NCBI GenBank assembly: GCA_026184775.1
Contig: JANCYW010000003.1
Span: forward strand, 62,001 to 126,000
Direction of reading: 5' to 3'
Source: Cyanidium caldarium
Taxonomy: Eukaryota > Rhodophyta > Bangiophyceae > Cyanidiales > Cyanidiaceae
DNA: 64,000 bases
Below the pieces are notes generated by a model. That model ran no database searches and was not told the origin of the DNA. It saw only the letters and a list, made by a program, of their open reading frames with translations. The translations under genes were made by a program, and so were the position numbers. Shown in pieces: positions 1-8,381 of the stretch. Position 1 is the stretch's first letter. Every line of letters begins with the position of its first letter.

Positions 1-1
1 C

Positions 2-556
2 ACCATCGCTGACACCGTGCGCCCGGGCGCACCGCACAAGCAGCTGCCGGCGGATGCTGGCGATCACGCCATCGCCAATATGGATCGGTTCCGGTGGGCC
101 AACGGCTCCATCCGTACCGCCGAACTGCGTCTGCGCATGCAGAACATCATGCAGAAGCATGCGGCGGTGTTCCGCACCGCCAAGACGTTGCGCAGCGGCT
201 GCGACCTGATCGACGAGGCATACCGCCAGTTGGCCGACGTGCGCGTCACCGACCGGTCGCTGGTGTGGAACACCGACCTGGTCGAGACGCTGGAACTGCA
301 AAATCTGCTGCAAAACGCAGTGATGACCATCCACAGCGCCGAGGAGCGCACGGAATCGCGCGGAGCGCACGCCCGCGATGACTTTCCCAAACGCGACGAC
401 GAGCACTGGATGAAGCACACGCTGGTGTCGATCAAACCGGACACCGAGCTACAGCCAGGGGAGAATCCGGTGCGCGTCAGCTACCGACCGGTGCATAACT
501 GGAGTCTGGACGACGCGGAGCAGGCGGCATTCCCACCAGCGCAACGCGTATACTAA
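2..556 (+). CDS. SDH1: Succinate dehydrogenase flavoprotein subunit, C-terminal part (5' end outside window)
   Basis: This is the last 184 residues of the FAD-containing subunit of mitochondrial complex II, which oxidises succinate to fumarate and passes electrons to ubiquinone. The frame is open to the left edge, so the gene begins outside the window. The visible part holds the C-terminal helical and tail domains: the RLRMQNIMQKHAAVFR helix, ETLELQNLLQNAV, and the family signature SRGAHARDDFPKRDD followed by WMKHTL. These align without gaps to SDH1/SDHA from mitochondria and alphaproteobacteria. The stop TAA at 554-556 is followed within 15 bases by a (TGAG)8 microsatellite. I am confident of the family. 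Nothing suggests damage. Confidence 0.93.
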   Translation, partial: TIADTVRPGAPHKQLPADAGDHAIANMDRFRWANGSIRTAELRLRMQNIMQKHAAVFRTAKTLRSGCDLIDEAYRQLADVRVTDRSLVWNTDLVETLELQNLLQNAVMTIHSAEERTESRGAHARDDFPKRDDEHWMKHTLVSIKPDTELQPGENPVRVSYRPVHNWSLDDAEQAAFPPAQRVY

Positions 557-568
557 GAGCGCACAGAA

Positions 569-600
569 TGAGTGAGTGAGTGAGTGAGTGAGTGAGTGAG
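569..600. repeat. (TGAG)8 microsatellite
   Basis: Eight perfect tandem TGAG units begin 12 bases after the SDH1 stop codon. On the + strand every unit carries a TGA. It most likely lies in the SDH1 3' untranslated region. Confidence 0.95.
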
Positions 601-845
601 CGTCTTGTAGGTGGCACGTCGATGATCGCCACAGAACACCCGGCACGCTTGCGCAGTGTCTTCAAACGTATACACGATACTATCAACACGCACGGAGATG
701 TGTCTCGCCTGTTGTGCCTGCGAGCGCATGCCGTTTCGGGTTGTCGTCGCAGACCGAACCACACCCTGTGTCCCTTAGCGCGATTCCCTTATTGGTTGCC
801 GATCCGACACACCCGACGCAACGCGGCATTCCGCCCACAAGAGGC

Positions 846-878
846 GCGTGCGTGCGTGCGTGCGTGTGCGTGTGTGTG
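846..878. repeat. GCGT/GT simple repeat
   Basis: An alternating GCGT then GT purine-pyrimidine tract of about 33 bases lies in the upstream region of the nucleotidyltransferase gene. Such tracts can adopt Z-DNA, but no function is claimed. Confidence 0.85.
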
Positions 879-1280
879 ACCGGCGATTTCGGGATCGGCT
901 GCGCAGCAGTGCGGCACTCGGTGGAGCGCACGCCTTCGTTCCGACCCGGCCGTGACTGTTCTCGGTCGACGAGGCCGTCAGCGCACTTACGGAGAGGGCG
1001 CATGTCGCGGGATATCACCGGGCCCCGCTTGGACGCTGAACGGTCGGAGATGGCGACGGGACCGACAGTGTCGGGGACGCGGTCGATGGGCGCGCCGCCG
1101 GAAACCTCCGCCATCAGCCGCAGACCCCATCGGCCTGTCGGTGTGACCGACGCTGCCTTGCGCACGGTCACGGCGCAGCTGGCCGGCGTGCACGTGCACG
1201 AGCGACGACACAGTGGGAGCGATGTGGAGAGCGACGGGCGACAAACGCGGTATCCGGTGGAGCGATCGTTGCGACCGCCC

Positions 1281-2882
1281 ATGTCGGAGACGCTGGAGCG
1301 GCTGCGCAAGAAGCGCGCCCAAATTGCCGCCCGCAGCGCCGCCGTGGCCAGCGCGCCGAGCTTTGAGGACGCGTGGGGCATCGACGACGAGTACCTTGGG
1401 GCGCAAGCGTTGCGCTTCCGGGAGTTGGTGGCCGAAGTGGCCTACCCGAATGCGGCCGCCGAGTACGAACGGCGTGCCAAGCTGGCCAAGCACTTGCAGC
1501 GCGTGGCCGACTCGCGATTTCGCGGCTGTCAAGCGCGGGTGTACGGCAGCACGGCCACGGGCGTGCTGTTGCGCGGTGGCGATCTGGATATCAATTTCGT
1601 GGCGCCGATGCCGCCACTGGAGGTGCTGCGCGCCGAGCGCCACGATGAGCGCTACTCGGAGGACGACTTTCGGCGCGATGTAGTGGGCGATCTGGGGCGT
1701 CTGCTGCGGCGTCGCCGGCATGAGTTCGAGAACGTCCAAATCATCGCACAGACGCGGGTGCCGCTGGTCAAGTTTCACGACCTTCGCAGCGACATCGAAG
1801 TGGACGTGCAGGTGAACAACTCGTTCGTGGCACGCAACACCGCACTGCTGCGAGCGTATGTGCGTTTCGACCCGCGGGTGCGCCCGCTGGCGATCTTTGT
1901 GAAACGATGGGCGGTGGCGCGCGACCTGAACGAGCCGTTCGCCGGCACGCTCAGCAGCTACTCGTATCTGATACTGCTGATTCAGTATCTGCAGCTGGTC
2001 ACGCCACCCGTGCTGCCGTGCTTGCAGCGGTTGGCGCTGCGTCGGGCGGCGACGATTGCCCATGGCCAGGAAGCGGCTGCCGCGACGTCTACATCGGCGT
2101 CGAGCGTGGAGGAGCTGGTGGAATACCAGCAGTTGGAGGAGATCGTGGATGAGCGACTGGTCGACGAGCACTACCTAGAGCGCGACGACCTACGCATGCC
2201 GGTGCACAACGACATGCCGGAGGCGCTGTTGCTGGCCGGCTTTTTCTACTTTTACGGCTACCAGTTCGACTACGAGAACTGCGCAGTAAGCGTCCGCTGC
2301 GGGCGCCTGATCGACAAGCGGAGACGCGGCTGGGCCGTGGACGACTACGGCGGGAGCGGCGCTGCGACCGCGCCGGAGGGCCGCGCCGATGAAGCCGGTC
2401 TGGAATCGGTGCCGGCGGCAGCGGTTGAGGCGCCGACCACGGGCGCGGAGAGCGACAACAACAAGGCTCGCGAGTCCACCGGCCGCCTGAGCGATGACGA
2501 GGAACGGCAAGCGTTGTCCAACCCCAGCGATGAGGAGAATCCCACAGCGGCTGCGATGACGGCGAATGCAGACGTCGGCCGCAACGCGCCGACGCCGCCC
2601 GCCGCGAATGGCACCGATGCCGCCGCCGCGGACCCGCAACTGCAGCGCGACGCGGCGCGTCGACAGCGCCAGCGTCGCATTCGCGAGCAGATGGATCGCT
2701 CGCAACGGCACTTTTTCAGTATCGAGGATCCGTTCGATATGACGCACGACCTGGGGCGCGTGTGCAGCAAAGCGTCGGCGGCGTTGCTGCGGCACGAGTT
2801 TCGACGGGCGTACGCGGTGCTGGCGCAGCGTCTTCCACTGGAGTCACTGCTGAAGCCGTACGATTACGCGGAGGAGAATTGA
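1281..2882 (+). CDS. Non-canonical poly(A)/poly(U) polymerase (terminal nucleotidyltransferase)
   Basis: This 533-residue protein belongs to the DNA polymerase beta-like terminal nucleotidyltransferases (TUTase/Cid1/TRF4 group), which add A or U residues to RNA 3' ends. The catalytic core is visible: YGSTATG with the Gly-Ser at about 89-90, the metal-binding pair DLD at 101-103 and the third Asp in SDIEVDVQVNN near 175. Next comes the central domain VRPLAIFVKRWAVARDLNEP and the Ser/Tyr-rich SSYSYLILLIQYL helix. The PAP-associated domain has FFYFYGYQFDY, and IEDPF sits near the C terminus. A 130-residue acidic low-complexity insert (about 355-485) separates the last two. No RNA-binding domain is seen. 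Substrate (A versus U) cannot be told by eye. The start is the first ATG next to conserved sequence; ATG 1002 is the alternative. Confidence 0.85.
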   Translation: MSETLERLRKKRAQIAARSAAVASAPSFEDAWGIDDEYLGAQALRFRELVAEVAYPNAAAEYERRAKLAKHLQRVADSRFRGCQARVYGSTATGVLLRGGDLDINFVAPMPPLEVLRAERHDERYSEDDFRRDVVGDLGRLLRRRRHEFENVQIIAQTRVPLVKFHDLRSDIEVDVQVNNSFVARNTALLRAYVRFDPRVRPLAIFVKRWAVARDLNEPFAGTLSSYSYLILLIQYLQLVTPPVLPCLQRLALRRAATIAHGQEAAAATSTSASSVEELVEYQQLEEIVDERLVDEHYLERDDLRMPVHNDMPEALLLAGFFYFYGYQFDYENCAVSVRCGRLIDKRRRGWAVDDYGGSGAATAPEGRADEAGLESVPAAAVEAPTTGAESDNNKARESTGRLSDDEERQALSNPSDEENPTAAAMTANADVGRNAPTPPAANGTDAAAADPQLQRDAARRQRQRRIREQMDRSQRHFFSIEDPFDMTHDLGRVCSKASAALLRHEFRRAYAVLAQRLPLESLLKPYDYAEEN

Positions 2883-3225
2883 GCGAAGGCAGGTATGTAC
2901 ATGAGCTGGAGGAGGGAGGCGGCTTTGTGGGATGGGACGGGACGTAGCCGAGGCGCGGACGAGACGTAACGAAATATTTCGACGAGGGCGTCCGCCCAGT
3001 GAGGACACCGGGGAGAAACGGCTGCGGCCGATACCTGTAGCGTACCTTGCACAGAATTGTGTGCGCAAGTAAGCATCACAGCGTAATCCGTAAATCGCCA
3101 TCCAGTGCCCATCCGCCAGAAGGATGCACGGAGAGACGAGGAAGCAGGGCGCTGGCCGTATACTACACGGTCGCGCCCTCGAACAGGTTCTTGTCGGCAA
3201 CCGTAACCCGTTTCGCAGCGCTCCG

Positions 3226-3236
3226 TTCCCGCCAAA
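3226..3236 (-). promoter_or_regulatory. E2F-type motif TTTGGCGGGAA, copy 1
   Basis: The minus strand reads TTTGGCGGGAA, a match to the E2F/DP consensus TTTSSCGS. An identical copy lies 72 bp downstream inside the tandem duplication. The nearest downstream gene is BiP. Binding is an inference. Confidence 0.4.
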
Positions 3237-3297
3237 TACTGCTTCCATACTCTTCCCCGCTCCTGTCGGCAACCGTAACCCGTTTCGCAGCGCTCCG

Positions 3298-3308
3298 TTC
3301 CCGCCAAA
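3298..3308 (-). promoter_or_regulatory. E2F-type motif TTTGGCGGGAA, copy 2
   Basis: Second copy of the motif, 246 bp upstream of the BiP ATG and in the same orientation as copy 1. Confidence 0.4.
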
Positions 3309-3553
3309 TACTGCTTCCATATTCTTCTACATACTTCTGTTTCCAAAATGGCATCCCACGTTCAATCAAAATCGATCGATCGCGGCGCTCGCGCTGGGCG
3401 GCCGCATTCGCCTGCCGTGGCGTTGCCGAGCGCCACACGGGCGCGTGCCGCATACCCGCGTTGGTGTTGTCGCTGCACGCTCGACAACTTCTCTACCACT
3501 TTTCATCCTCCCATTCCCGCCCACAATAGTGACTATCGTGTACGATCCATCTC

Positions 3554-5656
3554 ATGCGGCACGGCAATTGGGTGGTGCGTTGGCTGCTGACGGTGGTGCT
3601 GTTGGCGCATCTGTTGGTCTGCAGCAGCAGCTTCCTATCGTCGCCCGGTCAGCTGTGGGGTGCGGGGCTGGCGGCGGCGGCGGCGGCCGATGCGTCCAAC
3701 AAAAGTGGGAACAGCGGCTCTAAAGTGAAAGGCCCGGTGATCGGCATCGATCTGGGCACCACCTACAGCTGTGTGGGGGTGTTTCAGAACGGCAAGGTGG
3801 AGATTATCGCCAACGAGCAGGGCAACCGCATCACCCCGTCGTACGTGGCGTTCACCGACACGGAGCGGCTGATCGGGGACGCGGCGAAAAATCAGGTGGC
3901 GCTGAATCCAGAGCGCACCATATTTGACGTGAAGCGGTTCATCGGTCGCAAGTATCACGACGACACGGTGCAGCGCGACGCCAAGCTGCTGCCGTTCCGC
4001 ATCGTCAACAAGGACGGCAAGCCGTACATTCGCGTGCAGGTGCAGGGCGGCGAGGAGAAGATGTTCTCGCCGGAGGAGATCAGTGCCATGGTGCTGGGCA
4101 AGATGAAAAAGGTTGCTGAGGACTACCTCGGCCAGGAGGTGAAGAATGCGGTGGTGACCGTGCCGGCCTACTTCAACGATGCGCAGCGCCAAGCGACCAA
4201 GGACGCCGGAATTATCGCGGGCCTGAAGGTGCAGCGCATCATCAACGAGCCGACGGCGGCGGCGATTGCGTACGGCCTGGACAAGAGCGGCGCCGAGAAG
4301 AACATCCTGGTGTTCGACCTGGGCGGCGGCACCTTCGACGTGACGCTGCTCACCCTGGACGATGGCGTGTTCGAGGTGCTGGCCACGAATGGCGATACGC
4401 ATTTGGGCGGCGAGGACTTTGACCAGCGGGTGATGGATTACCTGGTGAAGCAGTTCAAGAAGAAGCACAACGGAGCGGATCTGCGCAACGACAAACGCGC
4501 CATGTCCAAGTTGCGGCGCGAGGTGGAGAAGGCGAAGCGTGCCCTCAGCTCGCAGACACAGGTGCGCATCGAAATCGAGTCCATCATGGACGGTATCGAC
4601 CTGAGCGAGGAGCTGACCCGGGCGCGTTTCGAGAACCTCAACATGGACCTCTTCCGCAAGACGCTCAAGCCGGTGGAGACCGTGCTCAAGGACGCCAAGA
4701 AGGAGAAGCGCGACGTGCACGAGATCGTGCTGGTGGGCGGCTCCACGCGCATCCCCAAGGTGCAAGAGCTCATCACCGAGTTCTTCGACGGCAAGCAGCC
4801 GAGCAAGGGCATCAACCCGGACGAAGCGGTGGCGTACGGCGCCGCCATCCAGGGCGCCATTCTCAGCGGCGACGGCGGCGACACCACCAAGGACATTCTG
4901 TTGTTGGATGTGGCGCCGCTGTCGCTGGGCATCGAGACCGTCGGCGGCGTGATGACCAAGATCATCAACCGCGGCACCACCATCCCCACCCGCAAGAGCC
5001 AGGTGTTCACCACGCATGTGGATCGGCAGACGACCGTCTCCATCCAGGTGTACGAGGGCGAGCGAGCGCTCACCAAGGACAATCACCTGCTGGGCAAGTT
5101 CGATCTCACCGGCATACCGCCGGCGCCGCGAGGCACCCCGCAGATCGAGGTGACTTTCGAGATCGACGCCAACGGCATCCTGCAGGTGAGCGCCGAGGAC
5201 AAGGCCGCCGGCAAACGCGAGAAGATCACCATCCGCAACGACAAGGGCCGACTCAGCGAGGAGGAGATCCAGCGCATGGTGCGCGAGGCCGAGGAGTTTG
5301 CTGAAGCCGACGCCAACACCAAGCGCCGCGTCGACGCCAAAAACAACCTGGAGAACTACATCTACCAGGTGCGGCAGACGTACGAGGACAACGACAAGAA
5401 GAGCAAACTGAGCGCAGCGGATGTGGACAAGCTGCGGGACGGCGTCGAGAATGCACAGGACTGGTTCGACGAGCACGGCGACTCGGCCGACGCCGACCAG
5501 TTCGAGGCCAAGATGAAGGAGCTGCAAGACGTGGCCCAGCCGATTATTATCAAGTTGTACGGCGGCGCGGCTGCCGACGGCAGTGCCGGTGGCCAGGACA
5601 AGGCCGACGAGGGCGGCGATACCACCGGTGATGGCGATGAACACGATGAATTATAA
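3554..5656 (+). CDS. BIP: BiP, ER lumenal Hsp70 chaperone
   Basis: This 700-residue Hsp70 folds secretory proteins in the ER lumen. A strongly hydrophobic N-terminal signal ([20 protein letters not shown]) is followed by a small Ala/Ser-rich stretch. The nucleotide-binding domain begins at [14 protein letters not shown] (about residue 64). The signatures [40 protein letters not shown] and [13 protein letters not shown] are all intact. The linker [19 protein letters not shown] leads to the substrate-binding domain and lid. The protein ends in EHDEL, the HDEL-type ER retrieval signal, which separates it from cytosolic, mitochondrial and plastid Hsp70s. The next gene (alkyltransferase) is convergent, with its stop 49 bp away. 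Confidence 0.97.
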   Translation: MRHGNWVVRWLLTVVLLAHLLVCSSSFLSSPGQLWGAGLAAAAAADASNKSGNSGSKVKGPVIGIDLGTTYSCVGVFQNGKVEIIANEQGNRITPSYVAFTDTERLIGDAAKNQVALNPERTIFDVKRFIGRKYHDDTVQRDAKLLPFRIVNKDGKPYIRVQVQGGEEKMFSPEEISAMVLGKMKKVAEDYLGQEVKNAVVTVPAYFNDAQRQATKDAGIIAGLKVQRIINEPTAAAIAYGLDKSGAEKNILVFDLGGGTFDVTLLTLDDGVFEVLATNGDTHLGGEDFDQRVMDYLVKQFKKKHNGADLRNDKRAMSKLRREVEKAKRALSSQTQVRIEIESIMDGIDLSEELTRARFENLNMDLFRKTLKPVETVLKDAKKEKRDVHEIVLVGGSTRIPKVQELITEFFDGKQPSKGINPDEAVAYGAAIQGAILSGDGGDTTKDILLLDVAPLSLGIETVGGVMTKIINRGTTIPTRKSQVFTTHVDRQTTVSIQVYEGERALTKDNHLLGKFDLTGIPPAPRGTPQIEVTFEIDANGILQVSAEDKAAGKREKITIRNDKGRLSEEEIQRMVREAEEFAEADANTKRRVDAKNNLENYIYQVRQTYEDNDKKSKLSAADVDKLRDGVENAQDWFDEHGDSADADQFEAKMKELQDVAQPIIIKLYGGAAADGSAGGQDKADEGGDTTGDGDEHDEL

Positions 5657-5705
5657 ACCGGCGGGGCATAAAGCGGAGGACGAGAAACGCACCGACTCCA
5701 TCGTG

Positions 5706-5799
5706 TCACTGCGACGGGGGCAACCGCTCTGCGGCAGTCGCATTCCCCGTCACGAGATACTGGCGGGCGGCAGCGCGCAACCACTCCGCATCCACCCAG

Positions 5800-5830
<31 letters not shown>

Positions 5831-6278
5831 GCTGCTGTTTGAGGTCACCCCGGCTCTCCAGCACCCACTCCCTCCGCCGCTCCTTGAATGGAACGCCCTC
5901 GGCCGCCAACATGCATCGCTTACGGCGCACGGCGTCGCTGGCGGCGTGGCGGTGGCCGGAGAATCCACCCAGCCGCCCGTCGGCCGCCACCACCCGGTGA
6001 CACGGCACGCGCGGCTCACAGTCCAGACGATTCCACACGTTGCGCGAGAGCGCCGTGCCCACGGCGCGCGCCGGCAACCCACCGCGCTGGCCGGCGTGCA
6101 ACACCGCGGCCACGGCGCCGTAGCTGGTGACCCGCCCCGCCGGCACACAAGCGGCGACGTGGTACACCGCGCGTTGGAAGGCGGTGAGGTGCGCGTCGGT
6201 GCATATACAGCACTTGACTCTGTTACACTGGGCGAGTGTTTTCAGGGAGACGGAGAGCTCTTGCACGAGGATGAACAT
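5706..6278 (-). CDS. O6-alkylguanine-DNA alkyltransferase (MGMT/Ogt family)
   Basis: This 190-residue suicidal DNA-repair protein transfers O6-alkyl groups from guanine to its own cysteine. The core runs from LTAFQRAVYHVAACVPAGRVTSYG (Tyr of the flipped-base pocket) through RAVGTALSRN (recognition helix and Asn hinge) to the active site PCHRVV with its nucleophilic Cys, then GRLGGFSGH. Because the Cys is present it is a true transferase candidate, not a Cys-lacking Atl-type protein. The C terminus carries an uncommon poly-Gln run encoded by the CTG/CAG tract at about 5798-5830. The start ATG at 6278 is the first ATG in frame. The upstream TPR gene on the same strand stops at 6392, so the two could be closely spaced transcripts. 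Confidence 0.85.
5798..5830. repeat. (CTG)n trinucleotide repeat inside the alkyltransferase gene
   Basis: About ten CTG units on the + strand, with one interruption nearby, encode poly-Gln on the minus strand near the C terminus of the alkyltransferase. Such tracts vary in length between strains. Confidence 0.9.
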
Positions 6279-6391
6279 GAAGGGAGAAGAGGGTCGGGTG
6301 GTGCGGAGACGGGCGACGATCGAAAACGCGCAGGAGGGGCGCAGGCGGCGCCGGGCGGTACGTGCCGCACGCGCCTCCCTCCTCGAGACCG

Positions 6392-7174
6392 TCACCACAG
6401 GCGCACTCGTTCGAGCGGAGGCACCGGAGGCAAAGTGCCGTCTGGGTCCGTCTCAGAAACGTCCTTTCCGGCGTTCTTCTTCTCTATGGACACCTTGGTG
6501 GGGGCGGTATCTCCGAAGCGCATGCGAGCAAAGAGCGCGCGCGATGCCCGTCGCGCTTGGCGTCGCGCCTCCGCCACCTGCGCCTGCAACAGCTCCAACT
6601 CGTTCAGGGCGTCCGGTATGGCGGCATCATGCGGCGCCAGCATGCGCGCCTGTGTCAAGTCGGTGTGACAGGCGCGCAAGGTCTCCAACGCCTGCTCATC
6701 GTCCCAGTACGTCTCGCGACGGTCCTTGCGCAAAGCGGCTTGCACCCGTTCCATGCGGATTCGCGCCCGTCGGTACAGCGCTTTTGGATGGCCGAGTCGC
6801 CGCAGCTCACTGCCCGGCGAATGATCCTCCTCGCCTGCGAGCCACACCGCCAGCCGTTGCGCCTCATCCAGATCCCACAGCGCCGCCTCGTGGTCGCCCA
6901 GTTTCCACTTGCACAGTCCGCGGTTGAGGTGCAGCGGGAGGAGATGTTGTCGGTGCCGGCGGCGTTGCTCCCGGGTGTACAACAGCTCGAACTCATCCCG
7001 CCCACAGAACATGAACACAAAAGCGTCGTCATAGGCGCGCTTGGCGTCGGCATAGCGGTGCTTGCGCACACACTGATCGCCACGCTCCTTGCACGGCAAA
7101 GCCAGCTCTATTTTCCGCTCCAGCGGCAGCTGTTCAGCGTCGGTAGTTTCAGGGATATCCCTTGTCGACGACAT
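6392..7174 (-). CDS. TPR protein resembling the C-terminal domain of TPR immunophilins
   Basis: This 260-residue protein consists mainly of three tetratricopeptide repeats: ALPCKERGDQCVRKHRYADA, LPLHLNRGLCKWKLGDHEAA and HPKALYRRARIRM. A basic helix with LFARMRFGD follows, recalling the helix after the TPRs in FKBP-type co-chaperones. The Hsp70/Hsp90 carboxylate-clamp residues are mostly present (Lys, Asn, Lys, Arg), but the first Asn is an Asp (KERGD for KxxGN). No peptidyl-prolyl isomerase domain is present, so the protein may be an adaptor. I could not name an orthologue. The start ATG at 7174 gives the shortest leader before the first repeat. Confidence 0.65.
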   Translation of the reverse strand: MSSTRDIPETTDAEQLPLERKIELALPCKERGDQCVRKHRYADAKRAYDDAFVFMFCGRDEFELLYTREQRRRHRQHLLPLHLNRGLCKWKLGDHEAALWDLDEAQRLAVWLAGEEDHSPGSELRRLGHPKALYRRARIRMERVQAALRKDRRETYWDDEQALETLRACHTDLTQARMLAPHDAAIPDALNELELLQAQVAEARRQARRASRALFARMRFGDTAPTKVSIEKKNAGKDVSETDPDGTLPPVPPLERVRLW

Positions 7175-7482
7175 GACGAGCGGTCGGCCCAACCGGGGCG
7201 CGTCCGAACCCACCGGAACCCTCCCGGGCGTGGCTGGGCGCCTGCGCGCCCGCCCACGGCGATCAGACGCGGTGACCGCGCGAAAGCGCCTCCTGTCGCG
7301 CGGACGCTGCGGTGGGCGCGGGTCGACCTGGCAGGTGCCGTCGATGGTCCTGCGACGTTCATAGTGGCGTTGGGAACTTGTTTAGGTCGGACAGCTCCCT
7401 CTCTGTTCATTCCACAGCCACCGCTTGAGCTGCTGTGGTGAGGCACCCTAGGCGAAACATAGGATTCCGATGGCCGCTCGGT

Positions 7483-8373
7483 ATGGAAGCTGCGCAGCCG
7501 GGCGATCCCCTCGCCAGCGACGCTGGCCGACGCCCACTCCCTCGTTCTTCTGCACCGCGTCGCTTCGCGCTGATTCTCTTTACCAAGGTGCCGTTGGCGG
7601 GTTTCGCCAAGACGCGGCTGGGCGAGCGGCTGGGACACGGCACAGCGGCGGCGTTGGCCGCTGCCCTCACCCGATCGTGCTTGGCGCAGGCGCAAGCGTG
7701 GTGGGAGCGGATGCGTCGAGATGAGTCCGTAGATGCGCAAGTGTGGGTATTTTATGCGGTACCGTCGGCGTCGTGGACGTCGCTACCCGAAGCGGAAGTT
7801 TGGCTGGATGGGCAGGTGCGGCAGCCGTATCCGGACATGCGGGTGCACCGCCAATGGTCGCCGGGAGATGTCTGGGAAGCCGATTCACCGCCTCCACCAG
7901 ACACCTCGCCGGTGTCTCTGGGCGCACGACTGATTCACGCCTTTCAACGGGTGGCCCGACAGCAGCCACCGCCGGATTATCTGCTGGTGATGGGTAGCGA
8001 CTGTCCGGCGCTCACCGCGGCGCACTTGCACGCGGCCGTCGCCACCTTCTTCACGCAATCGCCCTCCCCCGACGCCGTGCTGGGGCCGGCGTTGGACGGT
8101 GGCTACTACCTGCTGGGTGTGCGGCAGCCGCACGGCGATGCGGCGCGATGGTCGCGCACCCTGCGTGCCGCCTTTGGACCGCATCAGCAGTTCAGCTCTG
8201 CGGATGTATTTACCCGCACGTTGGCCAGCCTGCGACACGCCGATTTGGCGGTGCAAGTGCTGCCGCACGTGCTGCCCGATGTAGACGAGGTACGCGACCT
8301 GGTGCATCTGCCGCGCTCGTTGCTGGAATCGCTCGAGGTGCACAGCGAGAAGGGCAGCGAATCGGACGCATAG
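7483..8373 (+). CDS. DUF2064 / TIGR04282-type GT-A fold nucleotidyl- or glycosyltransferase
   Basis: This 296-residue protein belongs to a family known mainly from bacteria and cyanobacteria (DUF2064; rSAM/selenodomain-associated transferase 1). It has a GT-A Rossmann-like fold resembling sugar-nucleotide transferases. Diagnostic motifs are all visible: LFTKVPLAGFAKTRLG at the N-terminal nucleotide-binding loop, LLVMGSDCPALT in the middle, and GPALDGGYYLLGV near the active site. The substrate of the family is unknown to me. A 30-residue Pro/Arg-rich leader precedes the domain and is not obviously a transit peptide. The gene converges with the VPS18-like gene, with 8 bp between stops. A cyanobacterial or other bacterial origin is plausible. 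Base use matches its neighbours, so any transfer is old. Confidence 0.8.
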   Translation: MEAAQPGDPLASDAGRRPLPRSSAPRRFALILFTKVPLAGFAKTRLGERLGHGTAAALAAALTRSCLAQAQAWWERMRRDESVDAQVWVFYAVPSASWTSLPEAEVWLDGQVRQPYPDMRVHRQWSPGDVWEADSPPPPDTSPVSLGARLIHAFQRVARQQPPPDYLLVMGSDCPALTAAHLHAAVATFFTQSPSPDAVLGPALDGGYYLLGVRQPHGDAARWSRTLRAAFGPHQQFSSADVFTRTLASLRHADLAVQVLPHVLPDVDEVRDLVHLPRSLLESLEVHSEKGSESDA

Positions 8374-8381
8374 GCCGCGCC

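Larger units (their letters stand above)
557..1280. other. Gene-free stretch between SDH1 and the nucleotidyltransferase
   Basis: This holds the (TGAG)8 tract, a (GCGT)n/(GT)n tract at about 846-878 and otherwise no recognisable element. A frame in phase with the downstream gene is open from 714. An in-frame ATG at 1002 could extend that protein by 93 residues, but the extension shows no domain and crosses low-complexity sequence, so I treat the stretch as upstream region. Confidence 0.5.
3192..3335. repeat. 72-bp tandem duplication upstream of BiP
   Basis: Two near-identical 72-bp copies lie head to tail, starting at TGTCGGCAACCGTAACCCG (3192 and 3264). They run through CGCTCCGTTCCCGCCAAATAC to CTTCCATA, with only a few differences at the far end. 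The second copy ends about 220 bp before the BiP ATG. Each copy contains one E2F-type motif. The near identity implies a recent duplication or one kept by selection. Confidence 0.9.
2883..3553. other. Intergenic region upstream of BiP with a tandem duplication
   Basis: This 671-bp gap separates the nucleotidyltransferase from BiP on the same strand. Its main feature is a 72-bp tandem duplication (3192-3335). I see no gene, no tRNA and no clear CCAAT-N9-CCACG ER-stress element. Confidence 0.6.

Noticed and set aside
569-600. (TGAG)8 as a telomere-like or regulatory repeat
   Set aside because: Not a known telomere unit, only 32 bp, internal to the sequence. A simple microsatellite explains it.
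980-990. GTAAGT on the minus strand near 985 as a splice donor
   Set aside because: No minus-strand gene covers this position, so it is likely chance.
3635-5644. A 669-codon open frame antisense to BiP
   Set aside because: It mirrors the reading phase of a highly GC-biased Hsp70 gene, a well-known artefact. The translation is low complexity and no family matches.
7483-8373. Bacterial contamination as the source of the DUF2064 gene
   Set aside because: The gene is embedded between eukaryotic genes, with the same base use and only 8 bp from VPS18.
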